Shown: one piece after another, positions 8,914 through 18,261 of the stretch
Layout of the letters: each line of letters begins with the position of its first letter
Numbering within the stretch: the stretch's first letter is position 1
Program-made: the position numbers and the translations under genes
The notes under the pieces: generated by a model
What the model was told of the DNA's origin: nothing
Seen by the model: only the letters and a program-made list of their open reading frames with translations
The model's database searches: none
Origin: Burkholderia sp. PAMC 26561
Lineage (GTDB): Bacteria; Pseudomonadota; Gammaproteobacteria; Burkholderiales; Burkholderiaceae
Direction: 5' to 3'
Assembly: GCF_001557535.2 (NCBI RefSeq)
Contig: NZ_CP014309.1
Coordinates: 186,001 to 250,000 of the forward strand
Length of the DNA stretch: 64,000 bases

Positions 8914-10569
8914 ATGAAACCATTTATCGAAGCGAGCGGTAAACGATGGCCAATAGCGGTTGCGGCCGCGTTTCTGCTCGCGTCCTGCGGTGGCTCGGAT
9001 CACAACAGCACGTCGGTCCCGGATGCGATCATGCAGGTGATGCAGAAGCCCGCGTACAAGGGCGCGACCTGGGCGATGCAGGTTGTCGATGTTGATACTG
9101 GCCACGTTATTTACGATCTCAACTCCGGCTCGCAGATGTTCATCGCTTCGGTCCGCAAGGTGTTTACCACGGGCAATGCGCTTAACATCCTCGGCGCGAA
9201 GCGCACGCATGTGACTCCCGTTTACAAGCAGGGCACCGTCGACGCAAACGGCACGCTCAACGGCAATCTGATCATGGTGGCGAGCGGCGACTTGACAATG
9301 GGCGGTCGCGCCAACCCGGATGGCACGGTTGCGCTCACCGCATTCGATCACAACGAAGCCGATGGTCTCGGCAATGCGCTCCTGAGCGCGCCCGACCCAC
9401 TGGCGGGATTCAACGCCATCGCGGCTCAAGTGGCCGCTGCGGGCATCAAGAAGGTCAATGGTGACGTCGTGATCGACGATCGTCTTTTCGATGCGTTCCA
9501 ATATCGCGATGAGGAAGGCTTCAACGTCACGCCAATGATGGTCAATGACGATGTCGTCGACATCTCGTTCAGCCCGAGCGCGCAAGGTGCGCTTCTTCCG
9601 TTCACCTATCGGCCCATGTCTGCAGCGTTCTCCGTGCAGTCGACGCTAACAACGGGCGCGGCGACATCAGATTTCTCCGTCGATCTTAACCCCGAACCGC
9701 CGGATGATGTACCCAAGTGCTTTGGTGCGGCGAATTGCGTGGGCGAAGTCAGCGGTACGGTGCCTGCGGGCGTGGCGCCTCCGCTGACCGGCGCGTACCC
9801 GCTGGTGCGCACGTTCCGTGTGAGCCAACCGTCTACGTATGCGCGTACGGTCTTTATCGAAGCGCTGACGCGTGCGGGCGTGACGGTGGCTGCCGCGCCG
9901 CTCAAGACCAACCCCGTGGCACTGCTGCCGGCGCAAGGCTCGTATTCGAGCACGCAGCAGGTGGCGGCGCTCACGTCCGCGCCATACGCGCAAGACCTTC
10001 GGTTCGTGAACAAAGTCAGCTATAACATTGGTGCTGACGTGACGCTGTTGCTTTATGGACTCGCCAAGAACGGTTCGCGATCGATGGCCACTGCGCTTGC
10101 GACAGAACAAAGCGAGCTTTCGTCCGCGTTCAAGATAACGCCGGACCAGTATCACTTCGAGGACGGCAGCGGCGGCGGCGACACCACGGCGACCGCTACG
10201 GCTGTCATTGCGATGCTACGCGGCATGCGCCTGATGCCCGACTATGCAACTTACGTCGACATGATGCCATCGCTCGGCGTCGATGGATCGCTTACGACGG
10301 TCACAGACTTTGAGTCTGACCAAACACTGGCCGGGGCGAAAGGCCGCGTGTACGCGAAGACGGGCACCTATGTCGGCCTTAGCACGAGCCAGCCGCAAAT
10401 GCCGCTTCTCAAGGCACAAGCGCTTGCTGGTTACATCGATGCGAAGAGCGGCCGTCGGATCGCCTTCTTCCTGACAATGAACAATGCCGTGTTCGAAGGC
10501 TTTCCGACCGTCCTGAACGCCTTCCAGGATGAAGGCGAGATAGCGGCGCTGCTCTGGAAGCTGCAATGA
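8914..10569 (+). CDS. PBP4-like D-alanyl-D-alanine carboxypeptidase/endopeptidase lipoprotein (S13)
   Basis: A protein of about 551 aa. The lipoprotein signal ends at LLASC (Cys25). The S13 motifs are all present: SxxK as ASVRK (Ser79, Lys82), SxN as KVSYN, and KTG as YAKTGTYVG. The large insert between SxxK and SxN, with the ASGDLTMGG and VNGDVVIDDRLFD segments, is typical of PBP4/DacB. Usual PBP4 proteins are exported to the periplasm, so lipid anchoring is a variation. The start at 8914 has AGGAG upstream; the longer frame from 8854 lacks one. It is translationally coupled to the next gene through an ATGA overlap. Confidence 0.93.
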   Translation: MKPFIEASGKRWPIAVAAAFLLASCGGSDHNSTSVPDAIMQVMQKPAYKGATWAMQVVDVDTGHVIYDLNSGSQMFIASVRKVFTTGNALNILGAKRTHVTPVYKQGTVDANGTLNGNLIMVASGDLTMGGRANPDGTVALTAFDHNEADGLGNALLSAPDPLAGFNAIAAQVAAAGIKKVNGDVVIDDRLFDAFQYRDEEGFNVTPMMVNDDVVDISFSPSAQGALLPFTYRPMSAAFSVQSTLTTGAATSDFSVDLNPEPPDDVPKCFGAANCVGEVSGTVPAGVAPPLTGAYPLVRTFRVSQPSTYARTVFIEALTRAGVTVAAAPLKTNPVALLPAQGSYSSTQQVAALTSAPYAQDLRFVNKVSYNIGADVTLLLYGLAKNGSRSMATALATEQSELSSAFKITPDQYHFEDGSGGGDTTATATAVIAMLRGMRLMPDYATYVDMMPSLGVDGSLTTVTDFESDQTLAGAKGRVYAKTGTYVGLSTSQPQMPLLKAQALAGYIDAKSGRRIAFFLTMNNAVFEGFPTVLNAFQDEGEIAALLWKLQ

Positions 10570-12254
10570 CGCCACAGCGTCATACATCTGGCCTATCTCG
10601 TCGTGGCAATGGCATTGATGGTATTCGTGCATCGTTTCCGGTTGTTCTTGCCGCGATCGCTTCCTGCATGCTTGTCGCGAGTTGCGGAAGCGACGGCGAC
10701 AGCACGACTGACCCGATCGCGCAGGTCATGAACAAGCCGCGCTATACGAGCGCGAAATCGCAGTGGTCGTTGGTCATGATGGACGCAAGCACGGGCGAAG
10801 TGCTCCAGTCGCTGCAACCTGACAAGCTCGTGCTGACTGCATCGGTACGCAAGCTATATTCCGTGGCCACGGCGCTCAACGTCATCGGCGCGGATCACCG
10901 GTTTGTCACACCGGTGTATCGCAACGGTCCAGTTGATTCGTCCGGCAAGCTCACGGGCGATCTGATTCTCAAGGCGTCGGGAGATCTTACGTTTGGCGGA
11001 CGGCAGAAGCCCGACGGTACCGTTGACTACACCGACTTCGATCACAACGATGCGCGTGGCTTCAGCGGTGCCATACTCACCCCTGAAGATCCGCTGACCG
11101 CCATGAATGAATTAGCGCGGCAGGTGAGGGCGTCGGGGATTACGTCGGTGACTGGCGAGGTGATCATCGATGATCGTCTGTTCGATACATTTCGTGTTCC
11201 TAACGGTCCCGTGCTGATTTCACCGATCCAGATCAACGAGAATGTGGTTGACATAACGCTCTCGCCGGGTGGATCTGCGGGCCAGGCTGGATTGCTCGAC
11301 TGGCGGCCCCGCACTAGCGCGATGACGATGCAGGGCGAATCGCAGACGGCTGCGGCGAACACCGATGCCGACATACTCGTCTCCGGGAACGATCTGAATG
11401 AGGCGCCGATTTCCTGCGCCGCCACACCGGGTTGTAAGGGCACGCTATCGAGCAGAGAAAGTCTTTCCGCCCCCGCCACAATTCCGCACGGCTACGTGGC
11501 GCCGTTCGTTGGCAACGGCCTTTATGTAAGTATCCTGCGGGTGGAAGATCCGCCGTCGTTTGCGCGCACGGCTTTCATCGATGCGTTGACGAGGGCGGGA
11601 GTATCGGTATCGGCGCCTGTGGTTGAGCCGAATCCGTCAGCCGCGTTACCGCCGACGCAGGACTATCCAGCAACGGCACAAGTCGCGAGCTTTACGTCGC
11701 TGCCCTATTCCGAATTCGCCAAGCTCGTGTTGAAGGTGAGCCTGAATACGGGCGCGAACCTGAGCCTAATGTATCAGGGACTAGCGCAAAACGTGCGTAC
11801 CGTCGGCGACGCGCTCGGTACCGAGCGCAAGTTCCTGACCGGCACGCTCGGGCTCGACGGTGCCGGCTTCAACTTCCCGACCAATGGCAGCGGCACGCCC
11901 GACAGTCAGGCAACCGCCCGGACGACCGCAACGCTTCTGACCAATATGAGCCGTCTGCCCGTCTATCCTGTGTATCACGATGCGCTCGCGATACTCGGCG
12001 TTGACGGATCGCTCGCGGCAACCGGCAAGGACGTAGTCGGCAAGGACCACATCTTCGTGAAGAGCGGCGCGACTGTGGAAGGCGGGGAAATGGTCGCGAT
12101 AAACATGGCAGGTTATATCGACTCAAAGAGTGGCCGGCAGCTTGCGTACGCGCTGTTCGTGAACCACGCCGGTCCCATCACCGCGCTTACCGATTCGTTG
12201 GAGGTTTTCAACGACGAGGCAACAATCCTCGGCATCCTGTATGCAAAATACTAA
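10566..12254 (+). CDS. Second PBP4-like (S13) lipoprotein paralogue
   Basis: A 562-aa paralogue of the preceding gene, starting in the ATGA overlap at 10566. Its lipobox is VASC (about Cys39). SxxK (ASVRK) and SxN (KVSLN) are conserved, but the third motif is KSG (FVKSGATVEGG) instead of KTG, a conservative change that may keep activity. The N-terminal mature region repeats the QVMxKPxY pattern of its neighbour, showing a tandem duplication followed by divergence. It probably works with the first copy on peptidoglycan cross-links or stem peptides at the outer membrane or periplasm. No regulatory signal of its own is seen. Confidence 0.92.
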   Translation: MTPQRHTSGLSRRGNGIDGIRASFPVVLAAIASCMLVASCGSDGDSTTDPIAQVMNKPRYTSAKSQWSLVMMDASTGEVLQSLQPDKLVLTASVRKLYSVATALNVIGADHRFVTPVYRNGPVDSSGKLTGDLILKASGDLTFGGRQKPDGTVDYTDFDHNDARGFSGAILTPEDPLTAMNELARQVRASGITSVTGEVIIDDRLFDTFRVPNGPVLISPIQINENVVDITLSPGGSAGQAGLLDWRPRTSAMTMQGESQTAAANTDADILVSGNDLNEAPISCAATPGCKGTLSSRESLSAPATIPHGYVAPFVGNGLYVSILRVEDPPSFARTAFIDALTRAGVSVSAPVVEPNPSAALPPTQDYPATAQVASFTSLPYSEFAKLVLKVSLNTGANLSLMYQGLAQNVRTVGDALGTERKFLTGTLGLDGAGFNFPTNGSGTPDSQATARTTATLLTNMSRLPVYPVYHDALAILGVDGSLAATGKDVVGKDHIFVKSGATVEGGEMVAINMAGYIDSKSGRQLAYALFVNHAGPITALTDSLEVFNDEATILGILYAKY

Positions 12255-12683
12255 GGTGAGAGGAAGCTTCATTGCCGTATCGTCTTGATGATCCGGTCAA
12301 CCTTCCGTTTGACATTTTTGGCACTCAGATCGATTGATGAGTACGGTGTTCCTAAGCAAGCCGCTGGGAAGTCACTCGTCGATACGCACGATAGCGTCGT
12401 CTACCCCTATGCGGCCTCGTGTGAGTTTCTTCGCCGTTATTGTTCAGCCATTGGCGACCGTTTTCGTCGAGGCCGGAAATTAGTGTGGTCTCGGGTGTCC
12501 AGAGCTCTGGCGAGACGGACAAGCCGCGCTCCACCAAATAGCGCTCCAGTGCCCACCAGCCAGACGTGGGGAGCATTGAATATGTCACTACCTGCGGTCC
12601 GCTGAATCATGGCTTACGATTAAACAATGACATCGTTAAAATCATTCAAACGAAATAAGAACGTGATTCACCTGCCTTTGCTT
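12255..12683. other. Intergenic, possible small decayed gene
   Basis: Convergent region between the PBP4-like gene and lacI-type gene. A minus-strand open frame at 12352-12588 contains a protein-like segment (GWWALERYLVERG, LISGLDENGRQWL) but has no recognisable start signal or family. I regard it as unproven. Confidence 0.3.
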
Positions 12684-13697
12684 TCATAAAGCACGAGGAC
12701 CGGTCGAGGCCCGCACGACTAGCTTCGGCTGAGGCGCGATTACCATAGATGGCGGTGCGCCGGGCGTGTCGATCAGATTGATGAGACTCTGGACCGACAA
12801 CTCCGCGACTGCCTCCGCGTTAATTGCGATCGTCGTTAACGCTGGATGGACTTGATGACACAGTTGGATGTCTGTTATGCCAATCACCGAAACGTCGTCA
12901 GGTACGTGCAACCCCTGTGACAAGAGCGCCTGAACTGCGCCAATTGCGAGTAAATCATTGGTTGCGAACAGGGCGGTCAGGTGTGGCATGTCGGCCATAA
13001 GTTGCATGCATGCAGCGTAGCCTGAGTCAATCGAGTCGCGTATGGTAAGCGTCGCGCGCACGTCGACAGACAACCCGACTTCGTGCAGCACCGCTCTGAA
13101 TCCGCTTGAACGTGCATCCTGCAGACCGCCTGAGCCGTCGCCAACGAGCATGCCAATGGCGCTGTGCCCAAGCTCAAGCAGATGACGCGCCGCGAGCGCT
13201 CCCGCATGCGCAAAATCTACAGCGACGCAGGGCAAAGCGGGCGGATCCTCGGGATGCTCCCACATCGAAAGCAGGATCGGGGCACGGTGCATAGCTGAGA
13301 CACATAGCTCGTTGATAGCAATGTCAGTGTTCATGACTAATACACCGTCAGCGAGTGTGCCTGCGATCTGGTTAAGATAGGCGCGCCCGATATCAGCGTT
13401 ATCGTCCGTGTTGCAGACCATCAAAAATCGGCCCGCGCGGCGCGCTTCGCGCTCGGCTGCAAGCACAAACTCAGGATAAAACGGGTTCGATAGGTTGGAG
13501 AGCATCAATGCGAGCATCGACGAGCGTCCCTCTGCTAGGGCTCGCGCATTAAGGTTTGGCCTGTAACCAAGTTCATTTATTGCGTTGAGTACACGCTCCA
13601 CAGTTTCAGGGCGCACCTTGTCGCGGTTGCGAAGGACATTAGAAACTGTCGCTGCAGTTACCTTTGCTAATGCAGCGACTTCTACGAGCGTTACCAT
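12684..13697 (-). CDS. LacI-family transcriptional regulator of the galactoside locus
   Basis: A 337-aa LacI/GalR protein. The N-terminal HTH lies at residues 3-24 (VEVAALAKVTAATVSNVLRN), followed by the hinge helix region (NLNARALAEGRSSML) and a periplasmic-binding-protein-like effector domain with the usual NPFYPEF, DGVLVM and LFATNDLLAIGA segments. It is transcribed away from the ABC transporter and beta-galactosidase operon. Two copies of a perfect palindrome typical of LacI operators lie in the 192-bp gap, so it most likely represses that operon, and perhaps itself, until a galactoside-derived sugar binds. The inducer is not identifiable from sequence. Confidence 0.95.
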   Translation of the reverse strand: MVTLVEVAALAKVTAATVSNVLRNRDKVRPETVERVLNAINELGYRPNLNARALAEGRSSMLALMLSNLSNPFYPEFVLAAEREARRAGRFLMVCNTDDNADIGRAYLNQIAGTLADGVLVMNTDIAINELCVSAMHRAPILLSMWEHPEDPPALPCVAVDFAHAGALAARHLLELGHSAIGMLVGDGSGGLQDARSSGFRAVLHEVGLSVDVRATLTIRDSIDSGYAACMQLMADMPHLTALFATNDLLAIGAVQALLSQGLHVPDDVSVIGITDIQLCHQVHPALTTIAINAEAVAELSVQSLINLIDTPGAPPSMVIAPQPKLVVRASTGPRAL

Positions 13698-13812
13698 TCG
13701 GTTCCCACATTTAGGGATTGCTATTCAAATGTTGCGCTACTGGTAGCGCGTTGCTAACTTTCTACGAAACACAACGGAGACAAAAACCATGACTTGCTTT
13801 CTAAACCTCGAA

Positions 13813-13826
13813 TTTAAGCGCTTAAA
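13813..13826. promoter_or_regulatory. LacI-type operator O1
   Basis: Perfect palindrome TTTAAGCGCTTAAA with the central CG step typical of LacI/GalR operators. An identical core recurs at 13864-13877, with centres 51 bp apart, close to five helical turns. This suits cooperative binding or a small loop by the divergent LacI protein. Confidence 0.85.
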
Positions 13827-13861
13827 CCTGCTGTCCGCAACCCAAATTTTTCCGCGTAGGT

Positions 13862-13879
13862 AATTTAAGCGCTTAAATT
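13862..13879. promoter_or_regulatory. LacI-type operator O2
   Basis: The 18-bp perfect palindrome AATTTAAGCGCTTAAATT ends 10 bases before the GTG start of the ABC ATPase gene. It therefore overlaps the leader or the promoter region of the operon, a position expected for direct repression. Confidence 0.88.
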
Positions 13880-13889
13880 CGGGGGTGAC

Positions 13890-15029
13890 GTGGCATCGAT
13901 TTCTCTTAAAGACGTTCAAAAATCTTATGGAACGAACTCACCGGTGATCAGGCGGCTTAACCTCGACATCGGTCAGCATGAGTTCTGTGTTTTCCTGGGC
14001 CCGTCGGGCTGCGGAAAGTCGACACTGTTGCGCATGATTGCGGGGCTCGAGGAATTGAGCGAAGGCGAACTGCTCATCGACGGTCGGCGAATGAATGAAG
14101 TTCCTGCCGCCGAGCGTGGGATCGCGATGGTGTTTCAAAGCTACGCGTTGTTCCCACACATGACAGTGTTCGAAAACATGGCGTTCGGGCTACGGATAGC
14201 AAAACAACCGAAGCACTTGATCGAACGCCGTGTACGAGAAGCCGCTCGCGTTCTTCAACTTGAGGCGCTCCTTGACCGACATCCGAAAGCGCTCTCAGGC
14301 GGTCAGCGTCAGCGCGTAGCTATCGGCCGGGCAATCGTGCGCGAACCCGGCGCGTTTCTCTTTGACGAACCATTGTCAAATCTGGATGCGGCATTGCGAG
14401 GCCAGACGCGGGTAGAAATTGCACGACTTCACCAGCAGTTCGCTAATGCAAGCGTGGTGTACGTGACCCATGACCAGATTGAAGCCATGACGCTCGCTGA
14501 CAAGATTGTCCTGCTGCACGCGGGCGCTGACGCCGAGCGGTTTGGCAGCATTGCGCAGTGTGGCGCGCCACTTGATCTGTACCACCATCCGCGCTCAAAG
14601 TTTGTTGCGGGGTTCATTGGCTCACCGCGCATGAACTTTATTGACGCCGTGGTGGACGCTATCGAGCCGGGCAGCGTAAGCGTGAAGCTCGCGCAAGGCG
14701 ACGGCCGCCTTGTCGCGCATGTAAATGGCGAGCACCTGCGCCGCGGACAGGCTGTCACGCTCGGCGTGCGGCCCGAGCACCTGCGCCTTGAGGGAGATGA
14801 CCCGTTTATCAACACTACCGCTGCGCTGACTGAGCGTCTCGGCGAACACAGCTACATTCACGCCGAGCATGCGAACGGCCTTTTAATTACAAAGGCACCA
14901 GGAGATACATCTGTGCGTGCGGGCGAGCGCATGGCCATTCACGTGCCGCCACAAGCATGCCATTTGTTTGACGCCGACGGTGTGGCGCTCGCGCGCGCGT
15001 TGCGCACCCCAGCTCTCATTGCAGCCTAA
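13890..15029 (+). CDS. Sugar ABC transporter ATP-binding protein (UgpC/MsmK/MalK type)
   Basis: A 379-aa ATPase of the carbohydrate CUT1 class. The Walker A motif GPSGCGKST is at 37-45, the Q-loop at VFQSYALFPHMT, the signature LSGGQRQR at about 135-142, Walker B FLFDEP at about 156-161 and the H-loop at VYVTHDQIEAM. A C-terminal TOBE/OB regulatory region follows (GVRPEHLRLEGD). The GTG start has GGGGGTGA immediately upstream and lies 10 bases from the second operator. It is the first gene of the transporter/glycosidase operon and powers import through the two permeases downstream. Confidence 0.95.
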   Translation: MASISLKDVQKSYGTNSPVIRRLNLDIGQHEFCVFLGPSGCGKSTLLRMIAGLEELSEGELLIDGRRMNEVPAAERGIAMVFQSYALFPHMTVFENMAFGLRIAKQPKHLIERRVREAARVLQLEALLDRHPKALSGGQRQRVAIGRAIVREPGAFLFDEPLSNLDAALRGQTRVEIARLHQQFANASVVYVTHDQIEAMTLADKIVLLHAGADAERFGSIAQCGAPLDLYHHPRSKFVAGFIGSPRMNFIDAVVDAIEPGSVSVKLAQGDGRLVAHVNGEHLRRGQAVTLGVRPEHLRLEGDDPFINTTAALTERLGEHSYIHAEHANGLLITKAPGDTSVRAGERMAIHVPPQACHLFDADGVALARALRTPALIAA

Positions 15030-15123
15030 ACGCAAACCAAGTTGTCAGCTATCCGCCATAGAGCGGGTTCACCTGCCGCGTGCATTCGCAACCGGCAAAC
15101 AAAGTAGTCCAGGAGACAAAAAG

Positions 15124-16389
15124 ATGATTGCAGACCGGATCGCAGCCCGTTTTCGTCGCTTTGCCGTTGCGTCGGCCGCAGCGACTGTCCTCGCAGGCCT
15201 TGCGCCCATAGCGTCGGTCGACGCTGCGACACTGACAGTTAACGTATCGGCACGGGGAAATCAGCGCTCGACATGGCAGGACGCTTTCGACAAATTCAAG
15301 AAAGCCAATCCCGATGTTGATCTTAAAGTGACCTACATCGCCGAGGAAGCATACAAGGTGCAGATGGGCGGTTGGCTCGCTACCGATCCCCCGGACGTGG
15401 TTTCATGGCACGACGGCGAACGCATGGCGTATTACGCACAACGTGGCCTGCTCGAAGATCTGACTCCGGACTGGAATAAAGGCGGGTGGTCCGAGCAGTA
15501 CAAATCAGTCAAAGAGGCATCGACATACAAAGGTAAGCAATACGCAGCTCCCCTTGGTTACGATGCTTACGGGTTCTTCTATCGAAAGGACTTGTTCGAG
15601 AAGGCAGGCGTCAAAAGCGAGCCGAAAACCTGGGACGAGTTTCTCGATGCTTGCAAGAAGCTAAAAGCGAGCGGTGTAGCACCGATCGCCGTCGCCGCGC
15701 GCGACAGTTGGACCCTCGCCGCATGGTTTGACTACCTCGACCTACGCATCAACGGCAATGCGTTTCACCAGCAACTCATGGCGGGGGAGATCCCGTACAC
15801 AGACGCGCGCGTGAAAAAAGTCTACACCGTCTGGAAGACGCTCATTGAGGACCACTACTTCATCGATAATGCGCTCGCCTTCGACCTGGACGCCATCGCG
15901 CCCTTCCTCGCCAATGGCAAGGCGTCCATGATGTTGATGGGCACCTTCTTCTCGGCGAGTGTTCCGGCTTCGGTCAAGTCGCAGACTGGATTCTTCCGCT
16001 TCCCCGTGATTGACACGAAAGTACCGATGGCGGAAGACGGTCCGGTCAACGTCTTATTGATTCCCGCTAAAGCCAAAAATAAGGCCGACGCACACAAGCT
16101 TTTAGCATTCATGGAGCAGCCCGAGATTAACGCCGGCCTCGCTCAGGGATGGGGGCAGTTACCGTCGAACAGTAAAGCGGCGGCGCCAGACGATGCGATC
16201 TCCCGCGTGGGCTTCCAAATCTTATCAAGCACGCTGGGTGGCATCGCACAATTTTATGACCGCGACATGACGAAAGAGATGGCTGACGAGGGCATGAAGG
16301 CGATGCAGCAGTTCTACAGCGATCCGTCGCAACTTGACAGCGTGCTCGGCCGGCTTGAACAGACCCGCAAGCGCATTTACAAGAAGTAG
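15124..16389 (+). CDS. Extracellular sugar-binding protein of the ABC transporter
   Basis: A 421-aa family 1 solute-binding protein. An N-terminal Arg-rich stretch and a hydrophobic segment end in ASVDAATL, a Sec signal with a probable Ala-x-Ala cleavage. The mature part has the usual WQDAFDKFKKANPDVDLKV opening and YAAPLGYDAYGFFYRKDLFE segment of carbohydrate binders. AGGAGA precedes the ATG at 15124; the longer open frame from 14917 runs through the ATPase gene and is not used. It captures the imported sugar or oligosaccharide in the periplasm. The beta-galactosidases downstream suggest galactosides. Confidence 0.94.
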   Translation: MIADRIAARFRRFAVASAAATVLAGLAPIASVDAATLTVNVSARGNQRSTWQDAFDKFKKANPDVDLKVTYIAEEAYKVQMGGWLATDPPDVVSWHDGERMAYYAQRGLLEDLTPDWNKGGWSEQYKSVKEASTYKGKQYAAPLGYDAYGFFYRKDLFEKAGVKSEPKTWDEFLDACKKLKASGVAPIAVAARDSWTLAAWFDYLDLRINGNAFHQQLMAGEIPYTDARVKKVYTVWKTLIEDHYFIDNALAFDLDAIAPFLANGKASMMLMGTFFSASVPASVKSQTGFFRFPVIDTKVPMAEDGPVNVLLIPAKAKNKADAHKLLAFMEQPEINAGLAQGWGQLPSNSKAAAPDDAISRVGFQILSSTLGGIAQFYDRDMTKEMADEGMKAMQQFYSDPSQLDSVLGRLEQTRKRIYKK

Positions 16390-16453
16390 CTCTAAGCGCC
16401 GCGGGTGTCGTGACGATACTCGCGTTCGTTTTTATCTCCAGCGAGGCAAATCT

Positions 16454-17359
16454 ATGTCTGCACCCATAGCCGCCCGGCTGCCGGCGCAACAGCGCCCCCG
16501 CACGTCCAGTACGCGGCGACGCCAGCACCGTGCCGCGTTCTTATTCTTGTTGCCTGGCTGCGTGTTGTTTAGCTTGTGCGTGATCTATCCGATTGTGAGC
16601 AGCATTTCGCTCAGTTTTTATAACTGGGACGGCATGACGCCGAAGAGTTTCGTCGGTTTCGACAACTACATTGAGCTGTTTCATTCAGACACGTTTTACA
16701 CGGCGCTCAAAAACAACCTCATCTGGCTTGCGTTCTTTTTGCTCGCACCCCCGCTCGGGCTGATGTTCGCGCTGTACTTGAATCAACAGATGCGTGGGAT
16801 GCGCCTCGTGAAATCGCTGTTCTTCGCGCCCTTTGTGCTTTCGGGCGTGGTGGTCGGGCTGGTGTTCAGTTGGTTTTACGATCCCGCCTTCGGGCTGTTG
16901 CGCTTGTTCGTAGGGCATGGAATTCCAGTGCTTGGCGACCCTCACACAGTCACCTTTGGCATCATCTTCGCCGCGCTTTGGCCGCAGACACCTTTTTGCA
17001 TGGTGCTGTATTTGACGGGCCTTACGTCGATCAATCCTGAAGTCGTGGAGGCGGCCCGGATGGAGGGCGCGCGAGGATTGCGCCTCCTCTGGCACGTGAT
17101 TTTGCCGCAGCTGCGCCCGGCTACATTCATGGCTGTGGTGTTGACCGTGATCGGTGCGCTGCGCAGTTTCGACCTGATTGCCGTGATGAGTGGCGGCGGT
17201 CCATTCGACAGTTCCACCGTACTTGCTTATTACATGTATGACCAAGCTATCAAGTACTACCGAGAAGGCTTTTCAGCCGCAATCGCTGTCGTGCTGTTCG
17301 CCATCATGCTTGTCTACATCGTGTTCCACCTACGCCGCATGCTGCGCGAAGAACGTTGA
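16454..17359 (+). CDS. Sugar ABC transporter permease (MalF type)
   Basis: A protein of about 301 aa with six predicted membrane segments; the first is AAFLFLLPGCVLFSLCVIYP. The cytoplasmic EAA loop reads EVVEAARMEGARGLRLLWHVILPQLRP, which docks the ATPase. The start at 16454 gives a normal length for a CUT1 permease with a basic N-terminus; the Shine-Dalgarno is weak (GAGG). It is 64 bases after the binding-protein gene and 16 bases before the second permease, so one operon. Pairs with the next gene in the inner membrane. Confidence 0.94.
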   Translation: MSAPIAARLPAQQRPRTSSTRRRQHRAAFLFLLPGCVLFSLCVIYPIVSSISLSFYNWDGMTPKSFVGFDNYIELFHSDTFYTALKNNLIWLAFFLLAPPLGLMFALYLNQQMRGMRLVKSLFFAPFVLSGVVVGLVFSWFYDPAFGLLRLFVGHGIPVLGDPHTVTFGIIFAALWPQTPFCMVLYLTGLTSINPEVVEAARMEGARGLRLLWHVILPQLRPATFMAVVLTVIGALRSFDLIAVMSGGGPFDSSTVLAYYMYDQAIKYYREGFSAAIAVVLFAIMLVYIVFHLRRMLREER

Positions 17360-17375
17360 TTAATGGAGTTACCCT

Positions 17376-18227
17376 ATGTATCCACTTCCCGTCGAACGTT
17401 GGAAACCGATCAACCGCACGCTCTACAAGGTGTCGCTTCCGATCGCGCTCGTGATTTGGCTGCTGCCCATGCTTGCCGTGCTGGTGACGTCTATCCGTTC
17501 GAGCGAAGAGTTAACCCAGGGCGACTACTGGGGTTGGCCCAAGCACTTTGCACTATTCGAAAATTACGGGACAGCCCTGGCGCAGACCCCAATGCTGCAT
17601 TACTTCGCAAATAGCGTGTTGATCACCGTGCCGTCGGTGATCGGCGCGATAGTGCTGGCCTCTATGGCAGGTTTTGCGCTTGCAACGTACCGCTTTCCTG
17701 GCAACACCGCGGTGCTATTCGCGTTCGTTGCTGGGAACTTTGTTCCTATTCAGATCCTGATGATCCCGGTGCGCGACATGGCGCTGAAAGCAGGCCTCTT
17801 CAACACGGTATGGGCCCTTGTAATTTTCCATGTCTCGTTCCAGACGGGCTTTTGCACGCTCTTCCTGCGTAACTTCATTAAGCAGTTGCCATTCGAGTTG
17901 ATCGAGGCGGCACGTGTAGAAGGTGCGAGCGAGTGGACGGTGTACGCGCGCATTGTGCTGCCTTTGATCCGGCCCGCACTTGCTGCGCTTGGCATCCTGG
18001 TGTTCACATTCGTGTGGAACGACTACTTTTGGGCGTTGTGTCTCACGCAAGGTGATGAGGCCGCGCCGATTACGGTCGGGGTGGTCGCGCTCAAGGGTCA
18101 GTGGACTACAGCATGGAATCTTGTCGCCGCGGGCTCCGTGCTCGCTGCGCTGCCTTCGGTACTGATGTTCTTTGCAATGCAAAAGCACTTTGTTGCCGGG
18201 CTGACATTCGGTGCGAGCAAGGGTTAG
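17376..18227 (+). CDS. Sugar ABC transporter permease (MalG type)
   Basis: A 283-aa inner-membrane permease with about six membrane segments. The EAA loop is ELIEAARVEGASEWTVYARIVLPLIRP and the C-terminus ends in the short FVAGLTFGASKG form typical of MalG-like partners. GGAG lies upstream of the ATG. It forms the heterodimeric channel with the preceding permease. The GH42 gene starts 34 bases downstream, so uptake and hydrolysis are co-expressed. Confidence 0.94.
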   Translation: MYPLPVERWKPINRTLYKVSLPIALVIWLLPMLAVLVTSIRSSEELTQGDYWGWPKHFALFENYGTALAQTPMLHYFANSVLITVPSVIGAIVLASMAGFALATYRFPGNTAVLFAFVAGNFVPIQILMIPVRDMALKAGLFNTVWALVIFHVSFQTGFCTLFLRNFIKQLPFELIEAARVEGASEWTVYARIVLPLIRPALAALGILVFTFVWNDYFWALCLTQGDEAAPITVGVVALKGQWTTAWNLVAAGSVLAALPSVLMFFAMQKHFVAGLTFGASKG

Positions 18228-18261
18228 AGGCCAGTTTTTTCAATTACCTGTGAGACTTTTT

